Shown: one piece after another, positions 1 to 5,344 of the stretch
How the letters are laid out: each line of letters begins with the position of its first letter
How positions within the stretch are numbered: position 1 is the first letter of the stretch
Assembly: GCA_947461335.1 (NCBI GenBank)
Contig: CANHLB010000133.1
Location: 1-5,496, forward strand
DNA from: Burkholderiaceae bacterium
GTDB lineage: Bacteria > Pseudomonadota > Gammaproteobacteria > Burkholderiales > Burkholderiaceae
DNA length: 5,496 nt
Reading direction: 5' to 3'
Notes under the pieces: generated by a model
The model's input: only the letters and a program-made list of their open reading frames with translations
The model's database searches: none
Told to the model about the DNA's origin: nothing
Position numbers and translations under genes: made by a program

Positions 1-1
1 G

Positions 2-1177
2 GGCGGCATTGCGCGTAGCCATGGTACCTGTATGACCATGGGTACCGCCGCAACGATGATGGGCATCTCAGAAGCATTGGGTCTTACATTGCCGGGTGCA
101 TCTAGTATTCCAGCAGCAGATGCCAGTCATCCACGAATGGCTGCAGCTTGCGGAAGAAGAATCGTCGAGATGGTTTGGGAGGACTTAACCCCTGCAAAGA
201 TTCTCGATAAGACTAGCTTCATCAACGCGATCAATGCTGCCATGGCCATGGGTTGCAGTACCAATGCCATCATTCACTTAATTGCCATTTCACGCCGTGC
301 CGGAAAAGAATGCATGGTGACCTTAGAAGATTTTGATCTGGCGAGTAGAAAAGTGCCCGTGATTGCCAATATCAGACCGAGTGGTGATCAATACTTAATG
401 GAAGACTTCTATTATGCTGGCGGCATGCCTGCGCTACTGAAGCAAATGGGCGACCATCTGAACCCAAGTGCGCTGACCATTACCGGTAAAACGATTGGTG
501 AGAACATTCAACACGCCGAAGTAAATAACGAAGATGTCATTAGGCCACTGAACAACCCGATTTACAAAGAGGGTGCACTAGCAGTACTCAAGGGCAATAT
601 TGCTCCGGGTGGAGCAGTCATCAAGCCAAGCGCCTGTGCTGAGAAATTCCTAAAACACACTGGCCCAGCCCTGGTGTTTGATAGCTATCCCGAAATGAAA
701 AAAGCCGTTGAAGATGAAAATCTTGATGTCACTGAAAATCATATTCTTGTATTAAGAAACGCAGGGCCCAAAGGTGGCCCTGGTATGCCAGAGTGGGGTA
801 TGTTGCCAATTCCGGTAAAGCTAGTCAAACAAGGTGTAAGAGATATGCTTCGCTTATCTGATGCGCGTATGAGTGGTACTAGCTATGGCGCCTGTATTTT
901 GCATGCATCACCAGAATCCTATATCGGTGGACCACTAGCTCTTGTGAAAACAGGTGACCTCATCACAGTAGATGTACCCAACAGAAAAATTCATCTAGAG
1001 ATCAGTGATGAAGAGCTTTATCAAAGAAAAGCAGAATGGACGCCACCAGAGCCTAAATACGAACGTGGCTATGGATGGATGTTCAGCAAACACATCTTAC
1101 AAGCAGAAGATGGTTGCGACTTTGACTTCCTGGAAACCAGCTTTGGTAAACCAGTACCAGAGCCGGATATTTTTTAA
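2..1177 (+). CDS. IlvD/Edd-family dehydratase, C-terminal part (5' end outside window)
   Basis: The reading frame is open from base 2 to the TAA at 1175-1177, giving 391 residues; full members of this family have roughly 570-600, so the N-terminal third is missing and ATG codons such as 32-34 are internal. These enzymes dehydrate 2,3-dihydroxy acids to 2-keto acids using a [2Fe-2S] cluster and Mg. Visible family signatures are GGIARSHGTCMTMGTA at the left edge, whose Cys (29-31) is the expected cluster ligand; GPKGGPGMPEWGMLPIP (about 763-817); and DARMSGTSYG (about 860-889), where the Ser after Met (872-874) matches the catalytic base. The MSGTSYG form and the Trp/Pro-rich C-terminus (ERGYGWMF) look more like the sugar-acid (arabinonate-type) branch than classical biosynthetic IlvD, but the substrate cannot be fixed from sequence. 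It is likely cytoplasmic. No clear terminator follows it. Confidence 0.93.
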   Translation, partial: GGIARSHGTCMTMGTAATMMGISEALGLTLPGASSIPAADASHPRMAAACGRRIVEMVWEDLTPAKILDKTSFINAINAAMAMGCSTNAIIHLIAISRRAGKECMVTLEDFDLASRKVPVIANIRPSGDQYLMEDFYYAGGMPALLKQMGDHLNPSALTITGKTIGENIQHAEVNNEDVIRPLNNPIYKEGALAVLKGNIAPGGAVIKPSACAEKFLKHTGPALVFDSYPEMKKAVEDENLDVTENHILVLRNAGPKGGPGMPEWGMLPIPVKLVKQGVRDMLRLSDARMSGTSYGACILHASPESYIGGPLALVKTGDLITVDVPNRKIHLEISDEELYQRKAEWTPPEPKYERGYGWMFSKHILQAEDGCDFDFLETSFGKPVPEPDIF

Positions 1178-1254
1178 AGATCAAGATATGTTGTTGAGAT
1201 TAGTCAAGATTGGCTGAGCCGAAACTTCGTTTTCGAGCGCGCGACCAACGTTAC

Positions 1255-1485
1255 TTAGGCGCTAAGTTGGCGCTGTTTAATCAGCTCAGCAGCTGTGATC
1301 CGAACAATCTTGCCATCAACAGTAGTTACGATTGCTGTATTAGTTTGGATTGCCAAGTCGATTGCTGCTCGACCCGCTCACTGCATAGCGTTGTAGGATT
1401 CGGCGATATCGGGATCTGAGGAATGGCGTATGTCTTTGCTTGGGGTGGCCGCAGAGCGCTCCTTTGGAGGATTATTTTTTTCCAT
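1255..1485 (-). pseudogene. Third small gene of the toxin-antitoxin-like cluster, interrupted by in-frame TGA
   Basis: An ATG at 1485 overlaps the end of the 109-aa gene by 14 bp and opens a frame beginning MEKNNPPKERSAATPSKDIR. It reaches TGA at codon 36 (1378-1380), then continues in the same frame for 40 more codons to TAA at 1255-1257. The part after the TGA reads as convincing protein (AIDLAIQTNTAIVTTVDGKI followed by VRITAAELIKQRQLSA), with no frameshift. The simplest reading is one 76-codon gene carrying a nonsense mutation, for example CGA or TGG changed to TGA. Alternatives are a real 35-aa product, a sequencing error, or readthrough. I do not recognise the family with certainty; the C-terminal part has the look of small proteins with a strand-turn-strand 'DGK-I/V' segment. 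No good ribosome binding site precedes it, so expression would depend on coupling to the overlapping upstream gene. Confidence 0.6.
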
Positions 1486-1801
1486 AAGCCGCATCATGAT
1501 CTGGTTCAATCAATAAGACCCTCAAAAAGTGATCTTCTCTAAAGCCAATCCCACGAATCGACTTACTCACTCTAAACGAATAAAGTACTTGAATCCCTTG
1601 GGGCGCTTGAATACTATGAATCTTTTCCCATTTCAAACCATTGTCACGATAGACTTGGTTCCAAGTTAATTGCGTGATTTTTTCAAAAGTAGCAATTGCT
1701 TTTTCTTGTTCAATGAGCTCAAGGTTATTCCAAGTAGATTGAAAGGCTGGGCTATTGAGATCTAGTTCAACTAATAACTCAGGCTTTACGTTTCGCGCCA
1801 T
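1472..1801 (-). CDS. Hypothetical 109-aa protein, candidate toxin of a toxin-antitoxin-like pair
   Basis: This soluble 109-residue protein has no signal peptide or membrane segment. An N-terminal helical part (residues about 12-60, including LTWNQVYRDNGLKWEKI) is followed by two probable beta strands, VLYSFRVSKSIRGIGFR (72-88) and HFLRVLLIEPDHDAAY (91-106). That arrangement, a basic Arg-bearing strand followed by a hydrophobic strand ending in a D-H-D-A-A-Y tail, resembles the core of RelE/ParE-fold ribonuclease toxins. This is a by-eye fold impression, not a family assignment. The ATG lies inside the end of the 96-aa gene (23-bp overlap), so the two are almost surely co-translated; no strong Shine-Dalgarno is seen. 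Size, order (regulator first) and overlap fit a type II toxin. A plain conserved hypothetical protein is the alternative. Confidence 0.72.
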   Translation of the reverse strand: MARNVKPELLVELDLNSPAFQSTWNNLELIEQEKAIATFEKITQLTWNQVYRDNGLKWEKIHSIQAPQGIQVLYSFRVSKSIRGIGFREDHFLRVLLIEPDHDAAYGKK

Positions 1802-2069
1802 GAGTCTTAGCCATTTTTAATTTAGAGAGATCAGTTGCTATTGCTGGTGTTTTTTGTGCCCAAGCTAAGGCAGCGGTTAAATTCTTTTTAACCACAGGTG
1901 TATGTATCCATTTTTCATTATCTGGAATAACAGTAGCAGTGCGAATAACCCAAACACCAGGCTCTGGATTTTCAACTAAAACCTTGCGACCTGCATGCTC
2001 TTTACCAAGTGAGATCTGCCCACTGGATCCAATGGATTTAATAACCTGATGATCTATGAATGCGCCCAT
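1779..2069 (-). CDS. Small AbrB/MazE-like protein, candidate antitoxin and autorepressor
   Basis: This 96-residue protein is the first gene of the minus-strand cluster. The segment KSIGSSGQISLGKEHAGRKV (residues 11-30), followed by LVENPEPGVWVIRTATVIPD (31-50), has the strand-turn-strand pattern with a 'G.I.L......G..V.V...' spacing seen in swapped-hairpin AbrB/MazE DNA-binding domains. The C-terminus (62-96) is Ala/Lys-rich and probably helical or disordered, typical of a partner-neutralising tail. The start ATG at 2069 is well supported by an AGGAG Shine-Dalgarno at 2076-2080. Upstream lie an extended -10 promoter and repeated GCATGAAT half-sites, consistent with autorepression by this protein. 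The gene overlaps its downstream partner by 23 bp. The DNA-binding assignment is inference from pattern and context; the reading frame itself is secure. Confidence 0.75.
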   Translation of the reverse strand: MGAFIDHQVIKSIGSSGQISLGKEHAGRKVLVENPEPGVWVIRTATVIPDNEKWIHTPVVKKNLTAALAWAQKTPAIATDLSKLKMAKTHGAKRKA

Positions 2070-2082
2070 GGTATTCTCCTAT

Positions 2083-2115
2083 ATTCATGCTGCATGAATG
2101 CATTATAGCATGAAT
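2083..2115. promoter_or_regulatory. Putative operator: palindrome plus a third half-site over the promoter
   Basis: Bases 2083-2099 form a perfect inverted repeat, ATTCATGC-T-GCATGAAT (8-bp arms, 1-bp centre). A third copy of GCATGAAT lies at 2108-2115, a direct repeat of the 2092-2099 arm with a 16-bp step. The palindrome covers the expected transcription start and the third half-site overlaps the TG of the extended -10 box, so a bound protein would block RNA polymerase. The natural candidate ligand is the 96-aa AbrB/MazE-like product, alone or with its partner; this is inference. Confidence 0.62.
2102..2110 (-). promoter_or_regulatory. Extended -10 promoter of the toxin-antitoxin-like cluster
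   Basis: Read on the minus strand, this is TGCTATAAT: a perfect TATAAT with the TG-n extension of an extended -10 element. No good -35 box lies 16-18 bp upstream (GTATTA or AGTATT there), which is acceptable for an extended -10 promoter. Transcription would start near 2095, about 25 nt upstream of the ATG at 2069, leaving room for the AGGAG at 2076-2080. Confidence 0.7.
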
Positions 2116-2190
2116 TTGATAAAATAATACTGATTAGAACGAAGACTCGAGAGTTGAATTGGAAGGTAGATAGACGTTTTATTTGCTGGC

Positions 2191-2227
2191 AAAAGAAAAA
2201 GCCCCTGAATATGTATCCAAGGGCTTT
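2191..2227 (-). terminator. Intrinsic terminator, probably the original tRNA-Lys terminator
   Basis: AAAGCCC (2198-2204) pairs with GGGCTTT (2221-2227) across a 16-nt loop. On the minus strand the stem is followed by a U-rich run (CTTTTTCTTTT); on the plus strand by ATTTTT, so it could act in both directions. It lies a few bases beyond the CCA end of the truncated tRNA-Lys copy (2233), the usual place for a tRNA gene's terminator. No comparable structure follows the intact tRNA, which suggests that an insertion separated the two. Confidence 0.7.
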
Positions 2228-2230
2228 ATT

Positions 2231-2277
2231 TTTGGTGGGTCGGGCGAGATTCGAACTCGCGACCAACGGATTAAAAG
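2231..2277 (-). repeat. Truncated tRNA-Lys 3' copy, distal attachment-site repeat of a small island
   Basis: These 47 bp are identical to 3242-3288, the 3' part of the intact tRNA-Lys gene: the whole 7-nt anticodon loop, the 3' anticodon strand, variable loop, T-arm, acceptor strand and CCA, plus 2 bp beyond. Identity stops abruptly at 2278, exactly at the 5' edge of the anticodon loop. The 5' half of a tRNA is absent, so this is not a functional gene. Tyrosine recombinases commonly integrate at such tRNA segments and leave this kind of repeat (established knowledge). The orientation and position downstream of the intact tRNA fit. Confidence 0.85.
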
Positions 2278-2482
2278 ATGTCAAATTGTCGATAAACAGT
2301 AATTTAGACATTGACTTAAACCTGCCTAGGAACAGGTGCGATATAGGCAGCGAGTTTTGTGGGGTCGATTGGGTTGAGGTGGATCTCGGGTGGCATCGAC
2401 ACCAGCTTGTCGGGTAAACATACAAATTTCTCTGCTAATATAAATGATCTTTTAAAGCTAAATTCACTGAAAGACTTCCACG
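2278..2482. other. Gene-poor segment inside the putative island
   Basis: No convincing gene lies in these 205 bases. The middle (about 2318-2410) is richer in G+C than its flanks. On the minus strand it stays open as a frame ending at TAA 2316-2318; from an internal ATG at 2396 it would give a 26-residue product (MPPEIHLNPIDPTKLAAYIA then PVPRQV). This could be the decayed C-terminus of a lost element gene or chance. An inverted repeat GTCGAT/ATCGAC (2364-2369, 2395-2400) is also present. The promoter of the plus-strand phosphatase-like gene presumably lies in the AT-rich 2420-2470 stretch, but no clear -35/-10 pair can be named. Confidence 0.4.
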
Positions 2483-3199
2483 ATGAAACTTATCCTCTGG
2501 GTTGTACTCTTTAGCTCTGCTTTAGCCTATGCGGCACCAAGCCGCATTGTCCTATTACGTCATGGAGAAAAAGAGAATAATTATGCTTTATGTAATGTTG
2601 GGCAGGAACGATCTCTGGCTTTAAGGGATCAATTTCTAGGCAAAGGCGCAAGCCAATCTTTGTTTACGCAAGCACCTCCAAGCGCATTCTTTGCAACAAC
2701 CTTACATACCCTCGAATTGATTGCACCTACGGCTAATTCCTGGGATGCACCAATCATTACCTACCCGGCGCTACCCTTAACAGGGCGAAATGATATTCAG
2801 ACTATGGAACTTATTACTAATCAGACCCAACTTGCTGCAGCCAATGTTATGCAGGATCCAAAGTGGAACGGTAAGACCGTAGTAATGGTTTGGGAGCACA
2901 AGCATATTGCTAATAAAAAATTGACGAAGGAAAGTCCCGATATGTTGGTTGACCTTAGGCAATTATTAAAACTAGATAAGCTACCTGAGCGGACAGCGAA
3001 ACAGGTTCCTAAAACATGGAGTGGTGCTAACTACAATTTTTTTTGGATAGTAGACTATGACGAGAAAGGAAATCCTGTGGGATTTGATGCGATCCGTCAA
3101 AATTTCACTGGACAATATACCAATGTACCCAATAATGATTGGGGTGTTGCAGAAAGTCTTCCTGCTAATACAAAATGTAAACAATGGAGAGTTGAATAA
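2483..3199 (+). CDS. Secreted histidine phosphatase-family protein, cargo of the small island
   Basis: This 238-residue protein begins with a Sec signal peptide (MKLILWVVLFSSALAYA, cleavage near residues 17-18), so it should be periplasmic or exported. It then shows the phosphoglycerate-mutase/histidine-phosphatase signature IVLLRHGEK (residues 22-30, with Arg26-His27-Gly28; His27 would be the phosphorylated residue). LCNVGQERSLAL (36-47) matches the usual 'LN..G..RA..L' segment. VVMVWEHKHI (133-142) supplies the late catalytic His region. The substrate is unknown; the family includes phosphatases of sugars, phosphoproteins and phytate, as well as inactive members. Only a weak GAAAG (about 2469-2473) precedes the ATG. 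It is the only recognisable complete gene between the two tRNA-Lys repeats, and its stop lies 42 bp before the proximal repeat at 3242. Confidence 0.85.
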   Translation: MKLILWVVLFSSALAYAAPSRIVLLRHGEKENNYALCNVGQERSLALRDQFLGKGASQSLFTQAPPSAFFATTLHTLELIAPTANSWDAPIITYPALPLTGRNDIQTMELITNQTQLAAANVMQDPKWNGKTVVMVWEHKHIANKKLTKESPDMLVDLRQLLKLDKLPERTAKQVPKTWSGANYNFFWIVDYDEKGNPVGFDAIRQNFTGQYTNVPNNDWGVAESLPANTKCKQWRVE

Positions 3200-3241
3200 A
3201 CCTCAGTCTATTACCCCATTGAGAAGGGAATTTTTAAAAGC

Positions 3242-3288
3242 TTTGGTGGGTCGGGCGAGATTCGAACTCGCGACCAACGGATTAAAAG
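3242..3288 (-). repeat. Proximal 47-bp repeat within the intact tRNA-Lys gene
   Basis: This segment is identical to 2231-2277, with an offset of exactly 1,011 bp in direct orientation. It comprises nucleotides 32-76 of the tRNA plus 2 bp beyond CCA. It is the att-like site that restores a complete tRNA after integration, as typical elements do. Confidence 0.85.
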
Positions 3289-3319
3289 TCCGCTGCTCTA
3301 CCGACTGAGCTACCGACCC
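3244..3319 (-). tRNA. tRNA-Lys, anticodon TTT, CCA encoded
   Basis: The minus-strand sequence folds into a complete 76-nt cloverleaf. The acceptor strands GGGTCGG (3319-3313) and CCGACCC pair fully. The D-arm is GCTC/GAGC with loop AGTCGGTA, the anticodon stem is GCGGA/TCCGT with loop CTTTTAA (anticodon TTT), the variable loop is TGGTC, and the T-arm is GCGAG/CTCGC with loop TTCGAAT. Discriminator A and encoded CCA follow. It lies downstream of amiC on the same strand but has its own likely promoter. Its 3' part is duplicated at 2231-2277. No stem-loop with a T-run follows it directly. Confidence 0.98.
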
Positions 3320-3331
3320 GGTAAAACGGAA

Positions 3332-3340
3332 ATTATAGCA
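3332..3340 (-). promoter_or_regulatory. Extended -10 promoter of tRNA-Lys
   Basis: On the minus strand this reads TGCTATAAT, a perfect extended -10 element, 12 bp upstream of the mature 5' end of the tRNA at 3319, so transcription would start very close to that end. The -35 region is weak (GGGTTA at 16-bp spacing). The same nonamer drives the toxin-antitoxin-like cluster. Confidence 0.68.
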
Positions 3341-3404
3341 AGAAGTTCGTAGCTAACCCTCGGTCTTCTGGGTCTGCCCGTAAGTCCTTGTACTTACAAG
3401 TACG

Positions 3405-4751
3405 TTATGAGTTGGCTCGTCTGGCCACTGGTGGGTTTTTGGAAAAATACTCCTTAATTCCTCTCAAAATAGCCTCCGCAATCTGGTCTTGATAGCCAAC
3501 ATCATTCAATCTGGCTTCTTCTTGAGGATTACTGATAAAAGCAGTCTCTACGAGGATAGAAGGAATATCTGGAGCCTTTAATACAGCAAAGCTGGCCTGT
3601 TCAACCTTTGCCTTATGAAGCGGTGCAAAACCTGCAATTTGCTTCAGAATCGATTGGCCTACTTGCAAGGAGTCTTTGATTTGGGCGGTAGTAGACATAT
3701 CTAGGAGCAGGTTAGCTACTTGTCGATCTTGTGTCTTGATATTGATGCCACCAATCAAGTCTGAAGCATTTTCTTTATTCGCCATCCAGCGCGCCATCGA
3801 GCTACTTGCCCCCATTTGCGAAAGCGCAAATACGGAGGCACCTTTGGCTCTTGATTCAATGAAGGCATCTGCATGGATTGATACAAAGAGATCTGCCTCA
3901 ACGCGTCTCGCTTTTTGCACTCTGACATGAAGTGGTACAAAGTAGTCACCATCTCTTGTAAGGTAAGAGCGCATATAGGCTTCACCCTCAATCTTGTCCC
4001 TCAGACGTTTGGCAATGGAGAGGACTACATTCTTTTCTCTCGATCCTGCAGCACCAATCGCACCCGGATCTTCACCACCATGCCCAGGATCGATGGCAAT
4101 CGTAATGAGGCGGTTGTATTTAGCTGGGGCAGGCAGCGGTTTATTTTCTGGAATGGCCTGGGCTACTGGAGCTGCTGGTACTTTTGCCGCTTCTTTTTCT
4201 TTCTTCGTTGCAAACTGCGCAATTAAATCGACTTCTTCATTCGATTTTGTCAGCGCACTTTCTTTTTTTGCACTACTTTTCACCAACTCCATCAGTGGAT
4301 CAGGTGGAGTAGTGGGGTATAGATCAAAAACCATACGGTAGTTGTATTCACCAACGGGATCAAGGGTAAAGAGTTGCGGTTTGATCGGCTCTTTTAAATC
4401 AAATACCAAGCGCACAATGCCCGGTTGAAATTGTCCTACCCGAATCTGCGATACATAGGGATCATTAGGCTTTACTTTGGCAACCAAGTCTTTGAGGGTC
4501 GGATTGAGTTCTAATCCCTGAACATCCACTACCAAGCGATCCGGATTAGTGAGGATTTGCTGCGTAATGGGTAATGGTGTATCAGACTCTAAAGTAATCC
4601 GGGTGTAATCTTCGGAAGGCCAAATGCGAACACCCAGTATCTTGGCACCCCAGGCAATATCAACCTCAGTAAGGAGGAGTGCAAAACTCAAGAACTTGGC
4701 TGAAGTCTTGAGGTGTTGCCTTCTGGAGAGATTGATTTTTTTACTACTCAT
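3405..4751 (-). CDS. amiC: N-acetylmuramoyl-L-alanine amidase AmiC, Tat-exported
   Basis: This periplasmic zinc amidase cleaves the bond between N-acetylmuramic acid and L-alanine in peptidoglycan during daughter-cell separation. With the ATG at 4751 it has 448 residues. A twin-arginine signal (LSRRQHLK, Arg10-Arg11) and hydrophobic stretch (about 18-35) are followed by an AMIN targeting domain (about 38-145), a charged Ala/Pro-rich linker (155-212), and an Amidase_3 catalytic domain (about 215-438). Expected zinc ligands are present: His224 in DPGHGG, Glu239 in SREKN and His293 in SIHAD, with catalytic Glu402 in LVETAFISN. The consensus Phe of the Tat motif is His here. This start lies 4 bp after the tsaE stop; a TTG 33 bp upstream is open but would put 11 extra residues before the Tat signal. 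No strong Shine-Dalgarno is seen, so translational coupling to tsaE is likely. Confidence 0.95.
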   Translation of the reverse strand: MSSKKINLSRRQHLKTSAKFLSFALLLTEVDIAWGAKILGVRIWPSEDYTRITLESDTPLPITQQILTNPDRLVVDVQGLELNPTLKDLVAKVKPNDPYVSQIRVGQFQPGIVRLVFDLKEPIKPQLFTLDPVGEYNYRMVFDLYPTTPPDPLMELVKSSAKKESALTKSNEEVDLIAQFATKKEKEAAKVPAAPVAQAIPENKPLPAPAKYNRLITIAIDPGHGGEDPGAIGAAGSREKNVVLSIAKRLRDKIEGEAYMRSYLTRDGDYFVPLHVRVQKARRVEADLFVSIHADAFIESRAKGASVFALSQMGASSSMARWMANKENASDLIGGINIKTQDRQVANLLLDMSTTAQIKDSLQVGQSILKQIAGFAPLHKAKVEQASFAVLKAPDIPSILVETAFISNPQEEARLNDVGYQDQIAEAILRGIKEYFSKNPPVARRANS

Positions 4752-4755
4752 ATAG

Positions 4756-5301
4756 TTAGTTGGGCGTTGCTCGAATGTTATCAATCACTTTTTTACCTTG
4801 TTCAGAAAAGGCATTGATGGCAATAGTGCGTTCATTTTCTTCTGCACCAGCTTCCATTTGAATCTGAATATCAAATGCAGGCAGGGTGCCTTCGGCCTTT
4901 TCTGGCCATTCGATTAAGCAAAGTCCTGGCATATCAAAATATTCTGCAAAACCTGCTTCTTGCCACTCTAGTGGACTGCGCATTCTGTAGAGGTCAAAGT
5001 GATGCGCAGTAAAAGGATGTTTTCTGCTTTGTAATAAATAGGGCTCACATAGGGTATAGGTAGGACTTTTTACTTTTCCATCATGACCCAGACTTTGAAT
5101 TAAATGTCGGGCAAAGGTCGTTTTACCTGCGCCTAAATTACCCTCTAAGGCGATATTGAGGTGTGCTTGCGGAGACTGAGCAATGAGTTCTCCGATGCTG
5201 GCGGCAAGAAGCTTGGCCAAGGATGCAGTTTCAGCTTCCTGCCTACAATGTTGATGCATAGATGCTTTTGAGGATGCCTGAGGCGTCTGATTTCTGGTCA
5301 T
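4756..5301 (-). CDS. tsaE: tRNA threonylcarbamoyladenosine biosynthesis ATPase TsaE
   Basis: TsaE is the ATPase that, with TsaB and TsaD, completes N6-threonylcarbamoylation of A37 in tRNAs reading ANN codons, in the cytoplasm. The 181-residue protein shows the Walker A motif GNLGAGKTT (54-62), SPTYTL (79-84), HFDLYR (101-106) and the IEWPEK segment (130-135), all hallmarks of the family. It is longer than the E. coli protein (about 153 aa) through a variable N-terminus; Met15 is a possible alternative start. The ATG at 5301 is favoured by an AGGG about 2 nt upstream, although the spacing is short. It is first of a two-gene unit with amiC (4-bp gap), an order common in betaproteobacteria, and is divergent from queG. 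Confidence 0.96.
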   Translation of the reverse strand: MTRNQTPQASSKASMHQHCRQEAETASLAKLLAASIGELIAQSPQAHLNIALEGNLGAGKTTFARHLIQSLGHDGKVKSPTYTLCEPYLLQSRKHPFTAHHFDLYRMRSPLEWQEAGFAEYFDMPGLCLIEWPEKAEGTLPAFDIQIQMEAGAEENERTIAINAFSEQGKKVIDNIRATPN

Positions 5302-5344
5302 TGCCCTAGTTTATTCAATTATTGCGCTACATTCTGTATTACTT

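Noticed and set aside
1378..1380. Selenocysteine at the in-frame TGA
   Set aside because: The surrounding sequence has no redox-type motif, no selenoprotein context is seen, and I could not identify a convincing SECIS-like hairpin right after the codon; a nonsense mutation is simpler.
1210..1419. Plus-strand 69-aa reading frame rich in Cys and Ser
   Set aside because: It is antisense to the better-supported third small gene (1255-1485) and lacks a ribosome binding site.
2154..2417. Plus-strand 87-aa reading frame containing GRARFELATNGLK
   Set aside because: This peptide is the well-known spurious translation of the antisense of a tRNA 3' half; the frame simply runs through the truncated tRNA-Lys copy. 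The 83-aa frame at 3057-3308 is the same artefact at the intact tRNA.
2054..2425. Minus-strand 123-aa reading frame
   Set aside because: It crosses the tRNA repeat, the terminator and the promoter-operator of the small-gene cluster, and its composition is not protein-like.
3380..3403. Nested palindromes (GTAAGT/ACTTAC and CTTGTA/TACAAG) just after the amiC stop as a terminator
   Set aside because: The stems are AT-rich and short with small or overlapping loops and no T-run on the minus strand, so termination is not supported; amiC may read through toward the tRNA.
3676..4341. Several plus- and minus-strand reading frames within amiC
   Set aside because: They are alternative-frame shadows of the amiC coding sequence, with no start signals or recognisable motifs.
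4752..4784. Upstream TTG start for amiC
   Set aside because: It would overlap tsaE by 29 bp and add 11 residues before a standard Tat signal; the ATG at 4751 gives a normal signal peptide.
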